Assembly: GCA_031279735.1 (NCBI GenBank)
Contig: JAITHX010000154.1
Coordinates: 1-11,093, forward strand
Direction of reading: 5' to 3'
DNA: 11,093 bases
DNA from: Prevotellaceae bacterium
GTDB lineage: Bacteria; Bacteroidota; Bacteroidia; Bacteroidales; UBA932
Below, piece by piece: positions 1-6,785 of this stretch. Numbering within the stretch: position 1 is the stretch's first letter; each line of letters begins with the position of its first letter. The notes under the pieces were generated by a model. It saw nothing but the letters and a program-made list of their open reading frames with translations, ran no database searches and had not been told where the DNA came from. A program made the translations under genes and the position numbers.

Positions 1-12
1 AATTAAATGTAT

Positions 13-20
13 TATCTTTG
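13..20 (+). promoter_or_regulatory. Bacteroidota -7 promoter element for the HU gene
   Basis: TATCTTTG at 13-20 fits the Bacteroidota primary sigma factor -7 consensus TAnnTTTG. Transcription would begin near position 26, leaving a leader of about 40 nt before the HU start codon at 67. The matching -33 element would lie before the window and cannot be checked. The leader is very AT-rich and shows no Shine-Dalgarno sequence, as is usual in this phylum. Confidence 0.6.
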
Positions 21-66
21 CCGCGCTAAAAATAATGTTTAACTTAATATTTGTAATTTATTAATT

Positions 67-354
67 ATGACAAAAGCAGATATTGTAAATGAAGTCTCCA
101 AGAGTACAGGAGTAGAAAAGATTACGGTGCAGAGAACCGTTGAGGCGTTCATGGATGCGGTGAAAATTTCACTTGGGAAAAACGAAAATGTGTATTTGCG
201 TGGATTCGGCAGCTTTATAGTGAAGAAAAGAGCTAAGAAGACAGCCCGGAACATATCCAAGAATACGACGATAATCATACCCGAGCATTTCATACCGGCG
301 TTCAAACCGGCGAAGGTATTTGTGTCCAAGGTAAAAAGCAATGTAAAAAAGTAG
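67..354 (+). CDS. HU-family DNA-binding protein
   Basis: This 95-residue protein belongs to the HU/IHF family of small basic nucleoid proteins, which act as dimers to bend and compact DNA. The N-terminal helices start MTKADIVNEVSKSTG, typical of HU. The segment VYLRGFGSFIVKKR (about residues 43-56) matches the HU signature region before the DNA-gripping beta arms, and RNISKNTTIIIPEHFIPAFKP (about 60-80) is the arm and its return; the usual arm-tip RNP proline is replaced (RNI). It ends with a lysine-rich tail. The length is normal for the family (90-100). It has its own -7 promoter element and is followed after 6 nt by a tiny basic ORF, with RNase G further on. Which of several HU paralogues this is cannot be decided from sequence alone. 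Confidence 0.93.
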   Translation: MTKADIVNEVSKSTGVEKITVQRTVEAFMDAVKISLGKNENVYLRGFGSFIVKKRAKKTARNISKNTTIIIPEHFIPAFKPAKVFVSKVKSNVKK

Positions 355-360
355 AATCTT

Positions 361-453
361 ATGCCCAGCGGAAAAAAAAGAAAGAGACATAAGATGGCAA
401 CGCACAAGCGTAAAAAACGTTTGCGCAAGAATCGTCACAAAAAGAAAAAATAG
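361..453 (+). CDS. Small basic AURKAIP1/COX24-domain protein (30 aa)
   Basis: A 30-codon ORF starts 6 nt after the HU stop codon and reads MPSGKKRKRHKMATHKRKKR followed by LRKNRHKKKK. About two thirds of the residues are Lys, Arg or His. The KMxxHKRKKRLRKNRHK core is that of the AURKAIP1/COX24 C-terminal domain, found in mitochondrial ribosomal protein mS38 and in very short bacterial proteins. From memory, nearly identical short proteins recur in Bacteroidales. A ribosome-associated role (rRNA binding near the small-subunit decoding region, as for mS38 and actinobacterial bS22) is inferred from the family and not shown here. The ORF is probably co-transcribed with HU and ends 22 nt before a terminator stem. 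It is below the size cut-off of most gene finders. Confidence 0.8.
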   Translation: MPSGKKRKRHKMATHKRKKRLRKNRHKKKK

Positions 454-475
454 TCTCTTGGAGATTTTGACAATT

Positions 476-511
476 AAACCTAAAGGTTTTTCTTATTAAG
501 CCTTTAGGTTT
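476..511 (+). terminator. Intrinsic terminator after HU and the small basic ORF
   Basis: AAACCTAAAGG (476-486) and CCTTTAGGTTT (501-511) form a perfect 11-bp stem around a 14-nt loop. The right arm ends in TTT and is followed by TGTATTCT, so the U-tract is short. It most likely ends the HU transcript. Because the stem is AT-rich, some read-through into the RNase G gene at 555 is possible; no clear TAnnTTTG element is visible between the two. Confidence 0.75.
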
Positions 512-554
512 TGTATTCTACTGCAATGAAACAGGACATCAAAAAAAATAGAAT

Positions 555-2105
555 ATGATCAATAGGGAGTTAGTTATAGATGTAGCTTCCTCGGGTATTT
601 CAATTGCATTGCTTGAAAACAAGAAAATAGTTGAACTGAATAAAGATACCAGTAGCGATGAATTTTCGGTTGCTGATATTTACCTGGGAAAGGTTAAGAA
701 GATCATGCCCGCGCTGAATGCCGCGTTTGTGGATATAGGACACGGAAAAGACGCATTCATCCATTACCTTGATTTGGGGTATCATTTCCAGTCGCTGAAC
801 GGTTTCGTGCTTCACAACGCATCGAACAGCAAGAAATTGCTTTTCACGAAAGCTCGAATGGCTCCTCCTCTCGAGAAGGAAGGGAAAATCACATCATTTT
901 TGAAACAGGGGCAGCCTATTATGGTACAAATCGTAAAAGAAGCGATATCGACCAAAGGTCCTCGTCTCACATCGGAAATATCGATTGCGGGCAGAAACTT
1001 GGTGCTGATACCGTTTTCCGACAAGATTTCCATTTCACAGAAGATATCTTCCAACGAGGAGAAAAAGAGATTGAGACGACTTATCAAGAGTTTGCTGCCG
1101 CCGAACTACGGCATAATAATGAGAACGGCGGCGGAAGGAAAGAGCGGAGAGACCCTGAGCGAAGAACTATCCTCGCTAATAAAGCGATGGGACGAATGTT
1201 GCAGCAAGCTGCGAGCCATCAGAAGGCCGGAGCTGCTGGTAAGAGAAATTAATCGCACTTCGGCTATACTCAGAGACATGCTGAACGGCTCGTTCAACCA
1301 TATATACGTTAACGACCTTGCGGTTTACAACGAAATACGGGATTTCATCACCAACATAGAACCTGCAAAAGAAAAAATCGTAAAGCTATACAGAGGGAAA
1401 GTGCCCATTTTCGAACAATACGGAGTGTCGAAACAAATAAAGGGGCTTTTCGGCAGAGTAGTCTCCCTGAAATCGGGAGCGTACATGATAATTGAACATA
1501 CCGAGGCGCTGCACGTCATAGACGTAAACAGCGGCATCAGAATGAAATCGGCAACCAGTCAGGAAGCGCACGCATTGGAAGTGAACCTGCTGGCGGCGGA
1601 AGAAATAGCGCGTCAGCTCCGCGTCCGCGACATGGGCGGCATAATCGTGGTTGATTTCATAGACATGCACAGCAGCGAAAACAAGACCTTACTGTATAAT
1701 AAAATACAGAAAATGATGGAAGGCGACAGAGCTAAGCACAATATCCTTCCCCTGACGAAATTCGGGCTCTTGCAGATAACCAGACAAAGAGTTCGTCCCG
1801 AACTGCATATAAAAAACGACGAAACTTGCCCCACCTGTCGCGGCACCGGACACATAGCCCCAAGCGTGGTATTCGACAGCCAGATTAAAAGTCAGATAGC
1901 TTATTTCACCAATAAATTGGGCAACAAACGACTGACTTTGATGGTGCATCCCTATGTAGCCGCATTTCTGACAAAAGGATTTCCGTCGCTCCGGCTGAAA
2001 TGGTCGCTTCAATACAAGTGCTTTATAAGCGTCAAGGCGAATCCGAAATTCAGCTATCTGGAATCAAAAATATATGACAGTAAAGGCGAAAAGCTTAACG
2101 AATAA
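555..2105 (+). CDS. rng: Ribonuclease E/G family endoribonuclease (RNase G)
   Basis: The 516-residue protein is an RNase E/G catalytic-domain enzyme, which cleaves single-stranded AU-rich RNA and in model bacteria matures 16S rRNA 5' ends and starts mRNA decay. An S1 RNA-binding region lies at about residues 37-130 (DIYLGKVKKIMPALNAAFVD, then GKDAFIHYLDLG). The RNase H-like catalytic domain carries the metal-binding aspartates D323 in VIDVNSG and D367 in GGIIVVDFIDM, equivalent to D303 and D346 of E. coli RNase E. The zinc-link cysteines are C425 and C428 in CPTCRGTG, and a small C-terminal domain follows. There is no long disordered degradosome scaffold, so RNase G-like architecture fits (E. 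coli RNase G is about 489 residues). Next to an HU gene this is a familiar Bacteroidales arrangement. The start at 555 places the conserved ELVIDVASSG strand at the N-terminus. Confidence 0.95.
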   Translation: MINRELVIDVASSGISIALLENKKIVELNKDTSSDEFSVADIYLGKVKKIMPALNAAFVDIGHGKDAFIHYLDLGYHFQSLNGFVLHNASNSKKLLFTKARMAPPLEKEGKITSFLKQGQPIMVQIVKEAISTKGPRLTSEISIAGRNLVLIPFSDKISISQKISSNEEKKRLRRLIKSLLPPNYGIIMRTAAEGKSGETLSEELSSLIKRWDECCSKLRAIRRPELLVREINRTSAILRDMLNGSFNHIYVNDLAVYNEIRDFITNIEPAKEKIVKLYRGKVPIFEQYGVSKQIKGLFGRVVSLKSGAYMIIEHTEALHVIDVNSGIRMKSATSQEAHALEVNLLAAEEIARQLRVRDMGGIIVVDFIDMHSSENKTLLYNKIQKMMEGDRAKHNILPLTKFGLLQITRQRVRPELHIKNDETCPTCRGTGHIAPSVVFDSQIKSQIAYFTNKLGNKRLTLMVHPYVAAFLTKGFPSLRLKWSLQYKCFISVKANPKFSYLESKIYDSKGEKLNE

Positions 2106-2114
2106 AAAGAACGC

Positions 2115-2134
2115 TGTTGATAACTTGTGGATAA
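2115..2134 (-). promoter_or_regulatory. Two DnaA-box-like sequences in tandem
   Basis: On the - strand, 2126-2134 reads TTATCCACA, the exact DnaA-box consensus, and 2115-2123 reads TTATCAACA, one mismatch away. They have the same orientation and start 11 bp apart, about one helical turn. A weak 7-bp hairpin (2149-2155/2162-2168) and an AT-rich stretch (about 2188-2214) follow before aqpZ. I infer possible DnaA binding; two boxes do not prove an origin. Confidence 0.45.
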
Positions 2135-2214
2135 TTTTCACACTGAAAACCGTTCTCATTTGAACGGTAATTCATAACTTGCTGCGAATTTATAATAATA
2201 AAAATGTTAATATC

Positions 2215-2889
2215 ATGAACACAAACAAACGTTTAGCAGCAGAATTTTTCGGCACATTCTGGTTGGTGCTCGGAGGCTGCGGAACAGCCGCGCTGGCGGG
2301 AGCGGGCGTAGGCACATTAGGAATTTCACTGGCATTCGGATTGACCGTGCTGACCATGGCATACGCCATCGGGCACATTTCGGGCTGTCACCTCAACCCT
2401 GCGGTAACTCTGGGTTTATGGGCAGGCGGGCGGTTCCAGTCGAAAGACATTTTGCCGTACATCTGCGCCCAGCTGGTGGGAGCAATTGCCGCAGCATCGG
2501 TACTGTATCTGATCATCAGCTGCAGCGCCAAAGAAATAGGCGGTTTCGCGGCAAACGGATTCGGCGACAGTTCGCCCGGAGGGTTCGGACTGGTTTCCGC
2601 ACTGCTTACCGAAACGGTGATGACGTTCTTCTTCCTGCTCATCATTCTGGGAGCAACCGACGAACGCGCCCCGAAAGGTTTCGCTCCGATAGCCATCGGG
2701 CTGGGACTTGCGCTGATTCACCTGATCAGCATTCCGGTGACCAACACGTCGGTCAATCCGGCACGCAGTACAAGTCAGGCTATTTTTGCCGGATGCGAAG
2801 CTCTGACGCAGCTGTGGGTCTTCTGGCTTGCGCCCATAGTCGGCGCCGTTCTTGCAGGCGCGGTATATAAGGGTTTGAGTAATAAGTAA
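2215..2889 (+). CDS. aqpZ: Aquaporin Z water channel
   Basis: The 224-residue product is a major intrinsic protein of the AqpZ type, a six-helix inner-membrane channel forming tetramers for fast water flux. Both NPA half-helices are present: HLNPAVTLGLWAGGRF (NPA at 61-63) and TNTSVNPARS (NPA at 181-183). The selectivity filter is that of a water-specific channel: F41, H169, T178 and R184, aligning with F43, H174, T183 and R189 of E. coli AqpZ. The segments LAFGLTVLTMA, FAPIAIGL and LIHLISIPVTNTSVNPARST are nearly the same as in the E. coli protein. I chose the ATG at 2215 rather than an in-frame TTG at 2179 because it puts the conserved RLAAEFFGTFWLV helix at residue 6, as in AqpZ. It stands alone, converging on parE, and is followed by a strong terminator. 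Confidence 0.95.
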   Translation: MNTNKRLAAEFFGTFWLVLGGCGTAALAGAGVGTLGISLAFGLTVLTMAYAIGHISGCHLNPAVTLGLWAGGRFQSKDILPYICAQLVGAIAAASVLYLIISCSAKEIGGFAANGFGDSSPGGFGLVSALLTETVMTFFFLLIILGATDERAPKGFAPIAIGLGLALIHLISIPVTNTSVNPARSTSQAIFAGCEALTQLWVFWLAPIVGAVLAGAVYKGLSNK

Positions 2890-2956
2890 AATGAATAGCG
2901 AACAAAGTAGCGATTCAACGAATAATTCTACCTTTAAAACACTACCGCGAAGGATG

Positions 2957-2993
2957 GAGAACACGGAGGTTATAAAGAAACCTCCGTGTTCTC
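2957..2993 (+). terminator. Strong intrinsic terminator after aqpZ
   Basis: GAGAACACGGAGGTT (2957-2971) pairs perfectly with AACCTCCGTGTTCTC (2979-2993), a 15-bp stem with a 7-nt loop, followed by TTTTAT. It lies 68 nt after the aqpZ stop and is the clear end of that transcript. The 3' end of the hairpin is only 6 nt from the next inverted repeat. Confidence 0.88.
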
Positions 2994-2999
2994 TTTTAT

Positions 3000-3074
3000 G
3001 GGATGTCGAATAAGCGGATTTGAATCTGCGTAAATCTGCGTCATCTGTGTGCTAAGTTATTTATTCGACATCCC
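3000..3074. repeat. Short inverted-repeat element with GGGATGT/ACATCCC ends
   Basis: GGGATGTCGAATAA (3000-3013) and its exact complement TTATTCGACATCCC (3061-3074) frame 47 bp. The interior holds a decaying direct repeat: ATCTGCGTAA, ATCTGCGTC, ATCTGTGTG. The element is 75 bp, has no coding capacity and sits between two terminators of convergent genes. Its outer GGGATGT and ACATCCC match the outermost inverted heptamers of the much larger element at 6437-6696. Perfect terminal repeats and a small size suggest a MITE-like or REP-like dispersed element. No convincing target-site duplication is seen: the flanks are TTTTAT and TTAATG. Confidence 0.6.
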
Positions 3075-3103
3075 TTAATGCTCTCGGCTTGACGGATTGC
3101 AAT

Positions 3104-3147
3104 AACAAAACCCCGACAGTATTTGCGAACACTGTCGGGGTTTTGTT
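3104..3147. terminator. Bidirectional terminator between aqpZ and parE
   Basis: AACAAAACCCCGACAGT (3104-3120) and ACTGTCGGGGTTTTGTT (3131-3147) form a perfect 17-bp stem with a 10-nt loop. The GC-rich core is flanked by A-runs on the left and T-runs on the right, so either strand gives a hairpin ending in a U-rich tract. It lies 43 bp past the parE stop on the - strand and is the main terminator for parE, with back-up use for aqpZ. Confidence 0.88.
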
Positions 3148-3156
3148 CCGGATGGC

Positions 3157-3191
3157 AATTCTTAATTCCTAATTCTTAATTCTTAATTTTT
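3157..3191. repeat. Heptamer tandem repeat (AATTCTT)5
   Basis: Five 7-bp units run without gaps: AATTCTT, AATTCCT, AATTCTT, AATTCTT, AATTTTT. The array directly abuts the parE stop codon and its last base is the final base of the parE gene. A similar heptamer pair (AATTACG twice, 10958-10971) lies past the nuclease gene at the other end of the window, also directly downstream of genes. Confidence 0.8.
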
Positions 3192-5029
3192 CAGACTCCT
3201 ATTTCCTCTTCCGCTCTGAGGTTTTCGATGATGAATCCCTGTCGGTCGGGAGTGTTTTTGCCCATGTAGAACGAGAGCAGGTCCTGAATAATATCGTTTT
3301 TGCTTAGTTTGACCGAATCGAGCCGAATGTTTTCGCCTATGAAGCCGGCGAACTCGTCGGGCGATATTTCGCCGAGACCTTTGAAGCGGGTTATTTCGGG
3401 GCTGCTCAATTGTTTCAAGGCTTTATTCTTTTCCTCCTCGCTGTAGCAGTAGAGCGTTTTCTTCCTGTTTCTGACTCTGAAGAGCGGAGTTTGCAGGATA
3501 TAAAGGTGATCCTGCCGTATCAGGTCGGGGAAGAAATTCAGGAAGAAAGTGATGATGAGCAGTCGGATGTGCATTCCGTCCACGTCGGCGTCGGTGGCTA
3601 TCACCACTTTGTTGTAGCGCAGATTGTCTATGTCCTCCTCAATGTTCAGAGCAGCCTGAAGCAGGTTAAACTCTTCGTTTTCGTAAACGATTCGTTTCGT
3701 TTTCCCGAAAGTGTTGAGAGGTTTGCCTCTCAAGCTGAATACCGCTTGGGTGTTGACGTCGCGCGACTTGGTGATGGAGCCGCTTGCCGAATCGCCCTCG
3801 GTGATGAAAAGGGTCGATTCGTCGGATTTCTCGTTTTTGCTGTTGTAGTGCACTCTGCAATCGCGGAGTTTTTTGTTGTGCAATCCGACTTTTTTGGCTC
3901 TTTCGCGGGCTATTTTCTTGATGCCCGAAATAGCCTTGCGTTCCTTTTCCGATTCCACGATTTTCTTGAGCAGTACGTCGGCGATTTCGGGATGTTTGTG
4001 CAGGTAATTGTCGAGGGTTTGCTTGAGAAAGTCCACTACAAAATTTCTCACTGTCGGTCCTCCGGCGGTCATGTCCTTCGATCCGAGTTTTGTTTTGGTT
4101 TGCGATTCAAACAGAGGTTCCTGCACTCGGACGCTCACGGCGGCGATTATGGATGTACGGATGTCGTCGGGGTCAAAATCCTTTTTGTAGAACTCCTTAA
4201 TGGTTTTCACAAGTCCTTCCTTAAAGGCGGAAAGATGGGTGCCGCCCTGCGTGGTGTGCTGACCGTTGACGAAAGAATAGAAACTTTCGCCGTAGCTTGA
4301 GGCGGCGTGAGTTATAGCCACTTCTATGTCCTGCGACTTGAGGTGTACCGGTTCGTAGAGGGGTTCCTCGTTGAGATTGCTGTTCAGCAGGTCCAGCAGT
4401 CCGTTTTGGGAATAATAGGTAACTCCATTGAAAGCGACAGTGAGTCCGGCGTTGAGAAAGACATAGTTTTTCAACATGTTTTCGATATAGTCGGCATGAA
4501 AGTCGAAGTCGCCGAAGAGTTCTTCGTCGGGCAGGAAAGCCACCGAAGTTCCGTTTTTTTCCGAAGTTTCGCCCTGTTCGTCCTTAAGCAGGATGCCTTT
4601 GCTGAACACCGCCTTGGCATAATGTCCGTCGCGAAACGAAATGATTTCGAATCGGGAGGATAGAGCGTTGACCGCCTTTATACCGACACCGTTAAGCCCT
4701 ACGGACTTTTGAAACGTGTTGGAATCGTACTTTGCTCCGGTATTCATCTTCGAAGCCACGTCGATCACTTTGCCGAGAGGGACGCCGCGTCCGTAGTCGC
4801 GCACGCACACCTCCTTTTCGTCCGATATCGAAATGTCGATCCGTTTGCCGAAGCCCATGGTGTATTCGTCGATGGAGTTGTCCGTTACTTCTTTGAGGAG
4901 GACATAAATTCCGTCGTCGTGAGAAGTGCCGTCTCCGAGTTTGCCGATGTACATGCCGGGTCTTCGGCGGATATGCTCCTGCCAATTCAAGGTAATAATA
5001 CTGTCGTCTTTATAACTTACCGTACTCAT
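3191..5029 (-). CDS. parE: DNA topoisomerase IV subunit B (ParE-type)
   Basis: This 612-residue protein is the ATPase subunit of a type IIA topoisomerase, which with ParC passes one duplex through another to decatenate chromosomes. The GHKL ATPase domain shows E47 and N51 in KEVTDNSIDEY, D78 in RDYGRGVP and GLNGVGIKAVNALS (111-124). The transducer domain has the QTK loop (Q310-K312). The TOPRIM metal-binding residues are E411 in TEGDSASG and D480/D482 in ATDADVDGMHIR, with RFKGLGEISPDEF near 548-560. The N-terminus HIRRRPGMYIGKLGDGTSHDDGI and the short length are those of Bacteroidota ParE rather than GyrB (about 650). ParC is not adjacent: a terminator and the convergent aqpZ lie downstream, and an M16 peptidase gene lies 110 bp upstream on the same strand. 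A TACCTTTG -7 element at 5085-5092 suggests its own promoter. Confidence 0.93.
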   Translation of the reverse strand: MSTVSYKDDSIITLNWQEHIRRRPGMYIGKLGDGTSHDDGIYVLLKEVTDNSIDEYTMGFGKRIDISISDEKEVCVRDYGRGVPLGKVIDVASKMNTGAKYDSNTFQKSVGLNGVGIKAVNALSSRFEIISFRDGHYAKAVFSKGILLKDEQGETSEKNGTSVAFLPDEELFGDFDFHADYIENMLKNYVFLNAGLTVAFNGVTYYSQNGLLDLLNSNLNEEPLYEPVHLKSQDIEVAITHAASSYGESFYSFVNGQHTTQGGTHLSAFKEGLVKTIKEFYKKDFDPDDIRTSIIAAVSVRVQEPLFESQTKTKLGSKDMTAGGPTVRNFVVDFLKQTLDNYLHKHPEIADVLLKKIVESEKERKAISGIKKIARERAKKVGLHNKKLRDCRVHYNSKNEKSDESTLFITEGDSASGSITKSRDVNTQAVFSLRGKPLNTFGKTKRIVYENEEFNLLQAALNIEEDIDNLRYNKVVIATDADVDGMHIRLLIITFFLNFFPDLIRQDHLYILQTPLFRVRNRKKTLYCYSEEEKNKALKQLSSPEITRFKGLGEISPDEFAGFIGENIRLDSVKLSKNDIIQDLLSFYMGKNTPDRQGFIIENLRAEEEIGV

Positions 5030-5084
5030 ATAATTCTAATAATTAATTAAATGTTCTGTTTTTTTATTCATCCGAAAAATCGGG

Positions 5085-5092
5085 CAAAGGTA
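5085..5092 (-). promoter_or_regulatory. -7 promoter element for parE
   Basis: On the - strand this reads TACCTTTG, matching TAnnTTTG, 55 bp before the parE start codon. No good TTTG lies at the expected -33 spacing, so the call rests on the -7 element. A weak hairpin with 4-bp GC stem (5108-5121, CCCG/CGGG), followed on the - strand by TTTAAAC, lies between the M16 stop and this box and might partly terminate the upstream transcript. Confidence 0.55.
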
Positions 5093-5139
5093 ACAAATAA
5101 GTTTAAACCCGATAAGGCGGGACAAATCCGGAGTGCATC

Positions 5140-6354
5140 CTAACAAAACGACAGCCTTGAAATACATTCGCTGCAAAACACCTCGTTCGCCACATCCATG
5201 ATGTCCGACGCGGTGACGGCTTCGATTTGCTTGACCAGCAGTTTGCTCCCTTCGAAGCGATCGTGAGCCAGCATGCTTTTCGCCATGATTTGCATCAGCT
5301 GTTCGCCGCTCTCCTGCGCAATGAGCGACTGACCGATGAACTGCCGTTTCGCTTTCGCCAGCCTGAAGCCCGACATGAGTTGGGTCTTGACCCTCGCGAG
5401 TTCCTTCATCACCAGATCGTGACTTTTTTCGGCGCCGGCTTCGGAGGAAGCGTAGTACAGGGTGGCGTTACCCGTGTCGCAATATGCCGTGTAGCCGGTT
5501 TCGACGGAGTAAACCAGACCGTTTTTCTCTCTGAGCAGCAGGTTCAGGGTGGAGTTCGTCGCCGGACCGCCCAGACAGTTCAGGAGCAGCGACAGGGCGG
5601 TGCGGCGCGAATCGTTGCAATCGTAAGCCCTGTTGCCCAGAACGACGTGGCATTGATGCGTTCCTTTCTTCACCGTCCTGTCGAACACCTTGTATTCGCC
5701 CGCCTTAGCGCGAGCGAATCCGCGAAGATTGGGCGAACGTGCGGCGAGATATTTGTCGCAGCAGTATCTCAGTCGTTTTTCGGAGATTTTGCCAGTGGAA
5801 GCGAACACCATCCTGTCGGTGTTGTAGGTGCGCCCGACGAATCTCAGAAGGTCGTCCGACGAAAAGCCGTTCACCGAGCGTTTAGTGCCGAGTATATTGC
5901 GTCCCAGCGAAGAACCCTGAAACAGCAGATCCTCGAAATCGTTGAAAATGAGTTCCGAGGGAGTGTCGGCACACAAGTCTATTTCCTCGCAAACCACCTG
6001 TTTCTCCTTGTTTATCTCGTGTTCGGGGAAAGTTGCGCTGAAGGCGACGTCGGCGATAAGTTCAACCGCCTTGGAAAAGTCCGACGACATCACGCAAGCC
6101 TGAATCATCGTTTCCTCCTTTGCGGTAAAGGCGTTAAGCTCGCCTCCCGCATTGTCGAGACGGGAGTTGACATGATATGCCTTACGCTTTGAAGTGCCCT
6201 TAAAGAGAGTGTGTTCGAGGAAGTGAGCCAATCCGTGTTCCGATTCCAGCTCGTCGCGAGTGCCGGTGTTGATCATCAGTCCGCAGAAGGCAACCGGCGA
6301 TGAAACATACTGATGTATGACGCGAATCCCGTTGGTTAAAGTAAAGGTTAACAT
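5140..6354 (-). CDS. M16-family zinc metallopeptidase (pitrilysin/processing-peptidase type)
   Basis: The 404-residue protein is an M16B-type peptidase of the kind related to mitochondrial processing peptidase and Bacillus YmxG. The inverted zinc motif HxxEH is intact in HGLAHFLEHTLFKGT (H44, E47, H48), and the third zinc ligand is a Glu of VVCEEID (E123 or E124), about 75 residues later as the family requires. The C-terminal half has the substrate-binding Arg-Tyr region in LLLREKNGLVYSVETGY (R275, Y282). No signal peptide is seen, so it is probably cytoplasmic. The length is that of a single full M16B subunit, so it may act as a homodimer. The substrate is unknown. It lies upstream of parE on the same strand, with a 110-bp gap. 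Its own promoter region overlaps a G-quadruplex motif. Confidence 0.92.
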   Translation of the reverse strand: MLTFTLTNGIRVIHQYVSSPVAFCGLMINTGTRDELESEHGLAHFLEHTLFKGTSKRKAYHVNSRLDNAGGELNAFTAKEETMIQACVMSSDFSKAVELIADVAFSATFPEHEINKEKQVVCEEIDLCADTPSELIFNDFEDLLFQGSSLGRNILGTKRSVNGFSSDDLLRFVGRTYNTDRMVFASTGKISEKRLRYCCDKYLAARSPNLRGFARAKAGEYKVFDRTVKKGTHQCHVVLGNRAYDCNDSRRTALSLLLNCLGGPATNSTLNLLLREKNGLVYSVETGYTAYCDTGNATLYYASSEAGAEKSHDLVMKELARVKTQLMSGFRLAKAKRQFIGQSLIAQESGEQLMQIMAKSMLAHDRFEGSKLLVKQIEAVTASDIMDVANEVFCSECISRLSFC

Positions 6355-6399
6355 TCCTTTTCGTATTCAATATCCATGTATCCGTACCTAAAAAGGCTG

Positions 6400-6407
6400 C
6401 AAAGGTA
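6400..6407 (-). promoter_or_regulatory. -7 promoter element for the M16 peptidase gene
   Basis: On the - strand this reads TACCTTTG, identical to the parE element, and lies 45 bp before the start codon at 6354. The expected -33 position (about 6427-6431) falls in a C-rich run on this strand and has no TTTG; it coincides with the G-quadruplex motif on the opposite strand. Confidence 0.55.
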
Positions 6408-6417
6408 GTAAAAAATA

Positions 6418-6439
6418 GGGTATGGGGTATGGGAGTGGG
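6418..6439 (+). other. Canonical G-quadruplex motif
   Basis: Four G-runs, 6418-6420, 6424-6427, 6431-6433 and 6437-6439, are each separated by 3 nt (TAT, TAT, AGT). This meets the standard G3N1-7 rule with very short loops, which favours a stable parallel quadruplex. A fifth run of five Gs lies at 6453-6457. The G-rich strand is the template strand of the M16 peptidase gene, and the motif sits 10-30 bp upstream of its -7 element. The last G-run overlaps the GGGATGT end of the large repeat element. Confidence 0.7.
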
Positions 6440-6485
6440 ATGTCCAAAATACGGGGGCAAGTCTTAAAATCTTCCTCCCGGCTTT

Positions 6486-6506
6486 CACCGCGTTGCGGTG
6501 TTTTTT
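6486..6506 (+). terminator. Terminator-like hairpin in the left arm
   Basis: CACCGC (6486-6491), loop GTT, GCGGTG (6495-6500), then six Ts (6501-6506). The 6-bp GC-rich stem plus T-run fits an intrinsic terminator for transcription entering the element on the + strand. The mirrored copy in the right arm faces the other way. Confidence 0.5.
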
Positions 6507-6549
6507 ATAAACGCTAAGGGCGCAGAGGCTTCGCGTCCTTTGCGACACA

Positions 6550-6587
<38 letters not shown>

Positions 6588-6641
6588 CAAAGGACGCGAA
6601 GCCCTTGCGTTCTCCGCGAAGCCTCTGCGCCCTCTGCGGTT

Positions 6642-6663
6642 AAAAAAACACCGCAACGCGGTG
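6642..6663 (-). terminator. Terminator-like hairpin in the right arm
   Basis: On the - strand CACCGC, loop GTT and GCGGTG (6663 down to 6649) are followed by seven Ts (6648 down to 6642). This mirrors 6486-6506, so each arm would stop transcription coming into the element from its own side. Confidence 0.5.
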
Positions 6664-6730
6664 AAAAACGGGAGGAAGATTTTAATAACACATCCCTAAA
6701 TGCCGCAGAGCATATCGTCGTTCCGAGCGC

Positions 6731-6785
6731 GGGAGAACGAAGGGAGAACGAAGGAAGAACGAAGGAAGAACGAAGGCAGGACGAA
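6731..6785. repeat. 11-bp tandem repeat, five copies
   Basis: Five gapless 11-bp units: GGGAGAACGAA twice, GGAAGAACGAA twice, then GGCAGGACGAA. A sixth, degenerate unit (GAAATGACGAC) follows. The + strand is almost all purine except one C per unit. The period is close to one helical turn and is not a multiple of three, so the array is unlikely to be coding. It begins 35 bp past the large inverted-repeat element. Confidence 0.85.

Noticed and set aside
2179..2214. TTG-initiated 12-residue extension of AqpZ
   Set aside because: The added residues LRIYNNKNVNI are encoded by AT-rich leader DNA and have no counterpart in AqpZ; ATG 2215 matches the family N-terminus.
2891..3013. 40-codon ORF starting just after aqpZ
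   Set aside because: It runs through the 15-bp stem of the aqpZ terminator and ends in the left arm of the short inverted repeat, so it would be neither transcribed intact nor conserved.
3410..4300. 296-codon open frame on the + strand inside parE
   Set aside because: It is antisense to the conserved TOPRIM and ATPase regions of ParE, has no recognisable domain, and follows from the codon bias of the true gene.
5227..6192. 321-codon open frame on the + strand inside the M16 peptidase gene
   Set aside because: The - strand frame carries intact HxxEH and Arg-Tyr motifs over the same span; the + frame is an antisense shadow without domain features.
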